Of a stretch of 64,000 bases of DNA, positions 43,431 through 50,081 are shown in pieces. The stretch is from the NCBI GenBank assembly GCA_043759595.1, contig JAYVLG010000173.1, positions 1 through 64,000 on the forward strand, read 5' to 3'. The notes beneath the pieces are model-generated. The model was not told the origin of the DNA. It did no database searches and was given only the letters and a program-made list of their open reading frames with translations. This stretch comes from Sulfurirhabdus sp043759595. GTDB lineage: Bacteria > Pseudomonadota > Gammaproteobacteria > Burkholderiales > SMCO01. The position numbers were made by a program, and so were the translations under genes. Numbering within the stretch: position 1 is the stretch's first letter; every line of letters begins with the position of its first letter.

Positions 43431-44585
43431 TCATGCCACTTGCTTATCTTTTAATCCCACTTTCCAGATCAGCAGAACCATAGCAAGAAAAGCAAAACCT
43501 GACGCAATGGTAAAGGTCACATTAGGTCCGAGAGAATCCCAGCTGTATCCACTATACAGGCCGCCTAGCGTACCACCAGCACCAAATGCTACGCTATTGT
43601 ATATGCCCTGCCCCTTGGATTGGTGCTTCCCCTTAAAGTGGTGATGTATCAAAGCTACAGCAGATGCATGGTAAGAGCCAAAACTGGCAGCATGCAGAAT
43701 TTGTGCGAACAGAATTACTCCTAACCATTCCACCCCCCATGCAATCAATAAAAAACGCAACACCGCCATGGCGAAGCTGAACAGCAATATTTGCTGCAGC
43801 GTGAAAATGCGAAATAGCTTCGGCATCCAGATAAATACGGCGATTTCACAAATAACGCCTAATGCCCATAACCAACCCACGCTGCTTTTACTATAGCCGT
43901 TATCCACCAGATAAATCGAATAAAAGGTGTAATAAGGCCCATGTGCAGCTGCCATCAAAAAACAGGCTGCAATCAAAGCAAATACTTCTGGCTTTTTTAT
44001 AATGTGCCAGACAGAAAGATGGTCTGTTTCATGGGCAATCACCTGCGCTTCGGGGATATATCGGGAAAAAAGAACCAACCCTGCCATCATGCCCAATATT
44101 GCCCACAGTAAAAAGCGGATCGGCATGAAATCCAGCAAATAGCCCAGACCAACTACAGCCAGAATAAAACCAATTGAACCCCACAGGCGAATTTTACCGT
44201 ATTGGTCGGTTTTTTTGCCCAGATGACTGAGGGTAGTCGCTTCAACGAGTGGCAGTGATGCACTCCAAAAAAAACTCATCAGTGACATCACAATAAACAG
44301 CCAGAGAAAACTGGTTCCGAAAAACACACCAATATAGCTTGCCATGCTGGCCATTGCTGCAATCTGTACGATCAAAACCCGTTTGCCATGACGGTCAGCA
44401 ATCCAGCTCCAGATATTGGGCGCAAAAATGCGCATTACCTGAAGTAAAGACATGAGCACGCCAATCTGAAAAGCGTTAAATTCGAGTGATTTTAGATATA
44501 GGCCCCAGAACGGTGCCATGGCGCCAACAAAGGCGAAGTAAAAAAAGTAGAAGCCGGAAAGGCGCCAGTAAGGGAGGTTTTGCAT
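43431..44585 (-). CDS. MFS transporter, HcaT/PPP-like
   Basis: A 384-residue membrane protein with about twelve hydrophobic helices. The N-terminal pattern PYWRLSGFYFFYFAFVGAMAPFWGLYL and the loop WIADRHGKR match the MFS_1_like group that includes the 3-phenylpropionate transporter HcaT. Such proteins are common beside aroC or leu genes in betaproteobacteria and their substrate is unknown. It may share a transcript with aroC across an extragenic palindrome. Confidence 0.82.
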   Translation of the reverse strand: MQNLPYWRLSGFYFFYFAFVGAMAPFWGLYLKSLEFNAFQIGVLMSLLQVMRIFAPNIWSWIADRHGKRVLIVQIAAMASMASYIGVFFGTSFLWLFIVMSLMSFFWSASLPLVEATTLSHLGKKTDQYGKIRLWGSIGFILAVVGLGYLLDFMPIRFLLWAILGMMAGLVLFSRYIPEAQVIAHETDHLSVWHIIKKPEVFALIAACFLMAAAHGPYYTFYSIYLVDNGYSKSSVGWLWALGVICEIAVFIWMPKLFRIFTLQQILLFSFAMAVLRFLLIAWGVEWLGVILFAQILHAASFGSYHASAVALIHHHFKGKHQSKGQGIYNSVAFGAGGTLGGLYSGYSWDSLGPNVTFTIASGFAFLAMVLLIWKVGLKDKQVA

Positions 44586-44589
44586 AAAT

Positions 44590-44730
44590 TCATTTCACCG
44601 CAAAGGCGCGGAAGTGCGGAGAATAATTAAGCCCCATGCTGGCCAGCAAGAAATTGACATACCGAACAGTTTCAGTCGTTTTTCTTCCACACTCCCTTAG
44701 CTCTCTGCATCTCCGCGCCTCTGCGGTTAA
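44590..44730. repeat. Extragenic imperfect palindrome, element A
   Basis: ACCGCAAAGGCGCGGA in the left arm (44595-44612) mirrors TCCGCGCCTCTGCGGT in the right arm (44712-44728), and the similarity continues inward (about 22 of 28 positions). The centre is roughly 75-100 bases. It fills the aroC-MFS spacer and reaches the aroC stop codon. It belongs to the same class as the elements at 48846 and 49991. Confidence 0.7.
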
Positions 44731-45836
44731 TCATCTTTTTTAACTGAACCAGGAATTTTCGGCGTCGTACACACCACATCCGCATTTTGAGCACGGTGAC
44801 GCAAAGCCTGATCCATCAGCACGATAGCCATCATTGCTTCCGCAATCGGTGTGGCGCGAATACCCACACAGGGATCGTGCCGCCCTTCTGTAGACACCAC
44901 GACTGGATTACCCGCCTTGTCAATGGAGCGACGCGGCAAACGAATACTGGAGGTGGGTTTGATCGCAATATGGGCAATAATATCCTGCCCGGTTGAAATC
45001 CCCCCCAGAACACCACCAGCATGATTACTCAAAAACCCTTCTGGTGTCAGTTCATCTCCATGCTCCGTGCCTTTTTGATTGACACAATCAAATCCGGCGC
45101 CAATTTCCACACCTTTAACTGCGTTGATACTCATTAACGCATAAGCGAGGTCTGCATCCAGACGATCATAGACGGGTTCACCCCAACCCACGGGAACATT
45201 TTCTGCAACAACGCTGATTTTGGCGCCAATGGAATCACCGGATTTACGCAACTGATCCATATAGGTTTCCAGTTGGGGCACAAAACTCTCATCCGCCACA
45301 AAAAAAGGATTATCATTGACTTTATCCCAGCTAATGAAAGGAACAACAATAGGGCCTAACTGAGAAAGATAAGCACGGATCGTGACACCATAACGCTCAT
45401 GCAACCATTTTTTGGCTACCGAACCCGCTGCAACCCGCACTGCAGTTTCCCTAGCAGAGGAACGTCCACCACCTCGATAGTCGCGAATGCCATATTTTTG
45501 CCAATAAGTGTAATCGGCATGCCCTGGACGAAACGTTTCAGCGATATTGCCATAGTCCTTGCTACGTTGATCTTCATTCCGTATTAATAACGCTATTGGT
45601 GCACCAGTGGTTTTACCTTCAAAAACGCCAGACAAGATTTCCACCGTGTCGGATTCCCGTCTTTGGGTCACATGGCGAGAAGTGCCCGGCTTGCGGCGAT
45701 CCAGGTCAAATTGAATATCTTCTGCAGACAAAGCCATTCCTGGAGGGCAACCGTCAACAACACAACCAATTGCTGGGCCATGAGATTCACCAAAAGAAGT
45801 CACACTAAATAATTTGCCTAGGGTATTTCCCGACAT
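44727..45836 (-). CDS. aroC: Chorismate synthase
   Basis: A 369-residue FMN-dependent enzyme that makes chorismate, the branch point for aromatic amino acids and quinones. Signatures are SFGESHGPAIG (14-24), the RRESDTVEILSGVFEG region, GGGRSSARETAVRVAAG and RHDPCVGIRATPIAEAM. Standard length. It supplies the precursor used by the trp genes in this window. Confidence 0.97.
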   Translation of the reverse strand: MSGNTLGKLFSVTSFGESHGPAIGCVVDGCPPGMALSAEDIQFDLDRRKPGTSRHVTQRRESDTVEILSGVFEGKTTGAPIALLIRNEDQRSKDYGNIAETFRPGHADYTYWQKYGIRDYRGGGRSSARETAVRVAAGSVAKKWLHERYGVTIRAYLSQLGPIVVPFISWDKVNDNPFFVADESFVPQLETYMDQLRKSGDSIGAKISVVAENVPVGWGEPVYDRLDADLAYALMSINAVKGVEIGAGFDCVNQKGTEHGDELTPEGFLSNHAGGVLGGISTGQDIIAHIAIKPTSSIRLPRRSIDKAGNPVVVSTEGRHDPCVGIRATPIAEAMMAIVLMDQALRHRAQNADVVCTTPKIPGSVKKDD

Positions 45837-46210
45837 CGCTATCCATCTCGCAATAAATAAAGTTGGTTATCAGTTTAACATAGGCAGATTCATTCCAAGG
45901 TGCGTCTTGGCAGTAAAATTTTTGGATAATTTATTTAGTCACAGACAACAAGACAATTGTTCCACACATTTTCAAACTCGGTTTCAAAAACATTATTCCC
46001 TTCTATACTTGTTAACCTGGAGGTTGAAATTCGGTCCATCCAGTTCAATTCGGGCAACGAGGAGTCACAGTGAAAGCCATATGAATGACCGCTGCAGGCA
46101 ATCCAGAGTACTGCAGCCTTCTGAATTACCTGCACCTGATTTACCCAGCTCCTGCCGCTTGTGCGTTTGTATGCTGTATAATCGAATAACCACTTAATCT
46201 GATATATGAT
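45837..46210. other. 374-base gap between aroC and the M17 peptidase
   Basis: No convincing gene. A 66-codon minus-strand frame (45935-46135) has a Cys- and Trp-rich product unlike any family I know and lacks a good ribosome site. The aroC promoter is expected here, but no clear -35/-10 pair was found. Confidence 0.5.
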
Positions 46211-47635
46211 TCAGATTAGCTTCAACATGCGAATCCCCCAACTCACACCAAACCCGGTAACATCACTCGCTACCGCTCCCAATCCACCATCGCAACGACT
46301 GGCAGACAGATCCATATGTACCCAGGGAGTATCATCCACAAAACGCTGCAGAAACTTAGCAGCAAGAATATGATCCGCCTCGCCATCCAATGTACATTGC
46401 TTGATATCTGCCACTTTGCTGTCCAGCACAGCTTCATAATCGCTGTCCATCGGAAATGCACAGACTCGTTCGCCAGATTCGACACCCGCATCCAACGCTT
46501 TGCTTGTTAACGCATCCCGATTACTGAAAACACCACTATATCGATTACCCAGCGCCGTGACGCAACTGCCTGTCAAAGTAGCAAAATCAATCATGAAATC
46601 AGGCTTCTCTCTTGAAGCTAGCGTCAGTGTATCGGCCAACACCATGCGCCCTTCCGCATCAGTATGAATAATTTCAATGGTTGTGCCATTTATCGCTATT
46701 ACAACATCATTCTGTTTGTAAGCCTTAGGACTGATATGGTTTTGCGCAAGTGCTACCCAGCAATCAATATTGACAGGCAGTTTTTGACGTGTAGCTGCCA
46801 GTAATATTCCCAAAGCGACTGCCGAGCCATTCATATCTTCATGCATACCATGCATATATTTGGCAGGTTTCAGATTGTGCCCACCTGTATCAAAACAGAT
46901 ACCCTTACCTACAAGCGCAATCGTCTTTTTTGCATCTTTATGTGAATAACGAACGTGCACAATTGCAGCATCTTCTTCAGCACTTCCCTGGGCAACTGCA
47001 ACAAAAGCGCCTGCACCCAGTTTACGCAGTTTTTTCATATCGAATTCAGTTACTTTCCAGTTATTCTCCTTCGAAAGCTGGCGAATTCGTTCACGATAAA
47101 GTCCCGGCGTCAGGTCATTTGCAGGCAGCAAAGTCAGCTCACGAGCAAGCAGATTTCCTTCCGCCTTTGCCTTTATATCTGCAAATTTTCCCGGATCTTT
47201 ATAACCATACAAAGTAACGCTCGTCAGCATGTTTTGAGGCACCTTCTTTTTGCGTACCGGTAAACGTGCACCATTCACCCAAGCTGTGTATAGGCCAGCA
47301 GTTGCCGCATTGCGTCTTTCCTTTTCATTGCCATAAACACTGATAGCCAATTGTTGTGGATGCTCCGCCAACAGCAAATCAACCGCTTTCCGCATAATGG
47401 TCAATTGATCAAACCTGGATTTGCTGAGATCAAGCATCACCCATACAGCCATTGCACCATGCTCCAGATCGCAACTGATTGGATTTTCAATCAATTCATT
47501 CATTTTTATACCGCGACGAGCAACCGCTGCATTCAATTTTTCAAGATAGGGAATTGCGACCCCAGCAAACCCATTTTTTTTGACAGGCAAAACAAACAGA
47601 ATATGCGAATATTCGGCACCATTAATTTCCGACAT
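46211..47635 (-). CDS. M17 leucyl-aminopeptidase family protein
   Basis: A 474-residue di-metal exopeptidase. The M17 metal and catalytic residues are present: Lys244 and Asp249 in GKGICFDTGG, Lys256 in NLKPA, Asp267 in HEDMNG, and Asp326, Glu328 and Arg330 in HTDAEGR. The usual Asn before TDAEGR is His324 here. The N-terminal domain differs from E. coli PepA, so DNA-binding roles should not be assumed. The frame is open upstream to a GTG at 47686; the ATG at 47635 has AAGG close before it. Role: peptide turnover in the cytoplasm. Confidence 0.88.
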   Translation of the reverse strand: MSEINGAEYSHILFVLPVKKNGFAGVAIPYLEKLNAAVARRGIKMNELIENPISCDLEHGAMAVWVMLDLSKSRFDQLTIMRKAVDLLLAEHPQQLAISVYGNEKERRNAATAGLYTAWVNGARLPVRKKKVPQNMLTSVTLYGYKDPGKFADIKAKAEGNLLARELTLLPANDLTPGLYRERIRQLSKENNWKVTEFDMKKLRKLGAGAFVAVAQGSAEEDAAIVHVRYSHKDAKKTIALVGKGICFDTGGHNLKPAKYMHGMHEDMNGSAVALGILLAATRQKLPVNIDCWVALAQNHISPKAYKQNDVVIAINGTTIEIIHTDAEGRMVLADTLTLASREKPDFMIDFATLTGSCVTALGNRYSGVFSNRDALTSKALDAGVESGERVCAFPMDSDYEAVLDSKVADIKQCTLDGEADHILAAKFLQRFVDDTPWVHMDLSASRCDGGLGAVASDVTGFGVSWGIRMLKLI

Positions 47636-47810
47636 TACCTTTTGATTTTGTATTAATTTTTCAACCACAGACACCCCCGGCGACACACTATGGACTACAG
47701 TAAAAACTTGACCAAAACAGTTAAGTTAGTAATGATAGCAAGTTTATTCAGCTAGCCAATAAGGCAAATTACAAGCAGGAACAATGAAGTAGCAAGAATC
47801 ATCGCTATTT

Positions 47811-47851
47811 GCCGAGCTGTTAACGCAAGTTACTTAAAGCTCAAGCTCGGC
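47811..47851. promoter_or_regulatory. Inverted repeat in the pdhA leader
   Basis: GCCGAGCT (47811-47818) and AGCTCGGC (47844-47851) are exact complements 25 bases apart, ending 29 bases before the pdhA start and 18 before its AAGGA ribosome site. It could be an mRNA hairpin or an operator; no match to the PdhR consensus was seen. Confidence 0.45.
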
Positions 47852-47879
47852 GCAAGGATTAATTGATAAGGAATTACCC

Positions 47880-48839
47880 ATGAAATTGGAAGATAAAAAA
47901 CGCATCCTGCGCGGAATGGTGTTATCACGGCGCTTTGAAGAACGCTGCTATCAAGCGTTTATCGAACGTAAAATTGGTGGTTTCATGCACCTTTATCCTG
48001 GTCAGGAAGCCTGCGCAACGGCTGTAATGGAAGCAGCGCGCCCTGGAGAAGATTATGTGATCACCGGTTACCGCGATCACATCCATGCCATCCTGTGTGG
48101 CACTGATCCCAAAGCAGTGATGGCTGAACTGTATGCCAAAGAAACAGGTTGCTCCAAAGGTCGCGGTGGTTCCATGCACATTTTTGACGTTGAGCATCGT
48201 TTCATGGGTGGCTACGCTTTGGTTGGCGGTCCATTCCCACTAGCTGCGGGCATTGCCAAAGGCATTCAATTAAAAGGCGGAGATGAAATCGCTATTTGTT
48301 TCCTGGGTGACGCTGCCAATAACCAAGGTACATTCCACGAAACCATGAACATGGCCAAGGTATATAACTTGCCTGTCCTGTTTGTCTGCGAAAACAACCA
48401 ATATGGTATTGGCACAGCGATTCATCGTTCCACTGCCGTGCTTGATCAGTTCAAGCGTGTCTGCGCTTATGAAATTGAATCTTCACAGTGCGACGGTCAA
48501 GATTTCGACGTAGTATATGAACACGCTAAGAAGGCGGTTGATCATGTACGCAGCAAAAAAGGGCCTTATTTTCTTGAACTGATGACCTACCGTTATCGAG
48601 GCCACTCCATGTCTGATTCCCGCGGCTATCGTACTCGTGAAGAAGAAGAACTGTGGAAGCTGCGCGACCCGATTCTGATTCTGCGTGATCGCCTGCTCGA
48701 TGCAAAAGCACTCACCATGGATGAATACACAACCATGGAAAAAGAAATCGACGCTTACATCGAAAACGAAGTCATCAAGTTCGCTGAAGAATCACCTGAA
48801 CCCGATGTAGCTGACCTCGAAAAATACGTGTTAGCTTAA
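47880..48839 (+). CDS. pdhA: Pyruvate dehydrogenase E1 alpha subunit
   Basis: A 319-residue half of the heterotetrameric E1. The thiamine diphosphate motif is complete: GDAANNQG at 143-150 through ENN at 171-173. Further landmarks are RFEERCYQAF, GQEACATAVM, RDHIHAILCG and the phosphorylation-loop equivalent YRYRGHSMSDS. It uses the alpha/beta E1 type rather than the single-chain AceE of enterobacteria. AAGGA lies seven bases before the start. Confidence 0.94.
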   Translation: MKLEDKKRILRGMVLSRRFEERCYQAFIERKIGGFMHLYPGQEACATAVMEAARPGEDYVITGYRDHIHAILCGTDPKAVMAELYAKETGCSKGRGGSMHIFDVEHRFMGGYALVGGPFPLAAGIAKGIQLKGGDEIAICFLGDAANNQGTFHETMNMAKVYNLPVLFVCENNQYGIGTAIHRSTAVLDQFKRVCAYEIESSQCDGQDFDVVYEHAKKAVDHVRSKKGPYFLELMTYRYRGHSMSDSRGYRTREEEELWKLRDPILILRDRLLDAKALTMDEYTTMEKEIDAYIENEVIKFAEESPEPDVADLEKYVLA

Positions 48840-48845
48840 ATATAT

Positions 48846-48971
48846 TAACCACAGAGACTAAGAGACAAAGAGAGTTCATTGCAAAACCCAGGCTTGACAC
48901 GTTCAACCCTGCTTAACAATGTACACCTCCTGGAAAAAATTGCGTCTCTTCGTGCCTCTGTGTCTATGTGG
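48846..48971. repeat. Extragenic imperfect palindrome, element B
   Basis: The left arm, around CCACAGAGACTAAGAGAC (48849 onward), mirrors the right arm, around GTCTCTTCGTGCCTCTGTGT (to 48971), with small gaps; arms of about 28 bases. It occupies the spacer inside the pdhA-pdhB operon, so it is transcribed. The sequence is of the ccacagagacacagagg kind that I recall from intergenic regions of many unrelated bacteria. Confidence 0.7.
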
Positions 48972-48994
48972 CAAAAGATTGAAAGGATAACAAC

Positions 48995-49978
48995 ATGGCA
49001 GAAATAATGTACTGGGAAGCGATTCAGCGTGCCCATGATGAAGAAATGGCCCGTGACCCACTAGTCATCTGTATGGGTGAAGATATCGGCGTTGCCGGCG
49101 GCACGTACAAGGCAACCAAAGGGCTGTTCGAAAAATTCGGCCCGCTTCGCGTGATGGATACCCCTATTTCCGAGAACGGTTATACCGGTCTGGGTATTGG
49201 TGCATCGTTCCTGGGAGTGCGTCCCATTATTGAAATCATGTCAGTCAACTTTGCCTGGCTAGCCATGGATCAAATTTTCAATTCGGCAGCGAAAGTACGC
49301 TACATGTCTGGTGGACAATTGATTGCACCAGTCGTGATTCGCTCCCCTGGTGGAACAGCCCATCAGTTAGGCGCCCAGCACTCAGCCCGCATGGAAAAAG
49401 TTTTTATGGGCATTGCCGGTCTGCGCGTGGTTACCCCAAGCAATCCAAAACAAGCTTATGGCCTGCTGAAATCAGCCGTCCGTTCAGATGACCCTGTGTT
49501 CATCAACGAACATGAGCTGATGTACAACATGAAAGGTGAAGTGCCTGATGAAGAGTACTTCATGCCGCTGGAAGGCTCTGAAGTAACTCGCGCAGGTACA
49601 GACGTCACCCTGTTTGGTTATAATATTTCCGTACACTGGTGTATCAAGGCGGCAGAAATTCTGTCCAGGCAGCATGGCATCAACGCAGAAATCGTAGATC
49701 TTTACTCGCTCTCTCCACTTGACCGTGCCGGCATCAAGAAATCTGTAAGTAAAACACACCGCGCCGTCATTGTTGAAGAAGACGAAGCGCCGGTTGGTGT
49801 GGGTTCAGAAGTCATAGCCATCATCAATGAAGAGTGCTTTTTTGAACTGGATGCCGCTCCTGTGCGCGTGCACGCAGTCAATGTGCCGATTCCATACAAC
49901 CACAAGCTTGAAAAAGCAGCGATCCCTGATCATGAAGATGTGATCAAGGCAGTATTGAAAATGTTTGGCAAAGCATAA
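48995..49978 (+). CDS. pdhB: Pyruvate dehydrogenase E1 beta subunit
   Basis: A 327-residue partner of PdhA. Typical segments are MGEDIGVAGGTYKATKGL, DTPISENGYTGLGIGAS, the cation-loop region HSARMEKVFMGIAGLRVVTP and the C-terminal transketolase domain starting GTDVTLFGYN. AAGGA lies nine bases before the ATG. Together with PdhA it decarboxylates pyruvate and reductively acetylates the lipoyl arms of the E2-E3 fusion encoded next. Confidence 0.95.
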   Translation: MAEIMYWEAIQRAHDEEMARDPLVICMGEDIGVAGGTYKATKGLFEKFGPLRVMDTPISENGYTGLGIGASFLGVRPIIEIMSVNFAWLAMDQIFNSAAKVRYMSGGQLIAPVVIRSPGGTAHQLGAQHSARMEKVFMGIAGLRVVTPSNPKQAYGLLKSAVRSDDPVFINEHELMYNMKGEVPDEEYFMPLEGSEVTRAGTDVTLFGYNISVHWCIKAAEILSRQHGINAEIVDLYSLSPLDRAGIKKSVSKTHRAVIVEEDEAPVGVGSEVIAIINEECFFELDAAPVRVHAVNVPIPYNHKLEKAAIPDHEDVIKAVLKMFGKA

Positions 49979-49990
49979 AATATCAAAATT

Positions 49991-50058
49991 GGACGCAGAT
50001 GCACGCAGATTGACCAGGCAACCTGAAAATCTGCGTACATCTGTGAAAATCCGCGTCC
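49991..50058. repeat. Extragenic imperfect palindrome, element C
   Basis: GGACGCAGATGCACGCAGAT (49991-50010) mirrors ATCTGCGTACATCTGTG plus ATCCGCGTCC (50029-50058), the right arm carrying a nine-base insertion. It fills the pdhB to E2-E3 spacer and ends 23 bases before the start codon. Confidence 0.75.
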
Positions 50059-50081
50059 TGTAACACAACTAGGAATTCAGC

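Noticed and set aside
45935..46135. A 66-codon minus-strand frame between the M17 peptidase and aroC genes
   Set aside because: No ribosome site, no family resemblance and unusual composition; kept only as a note in the gap entry.
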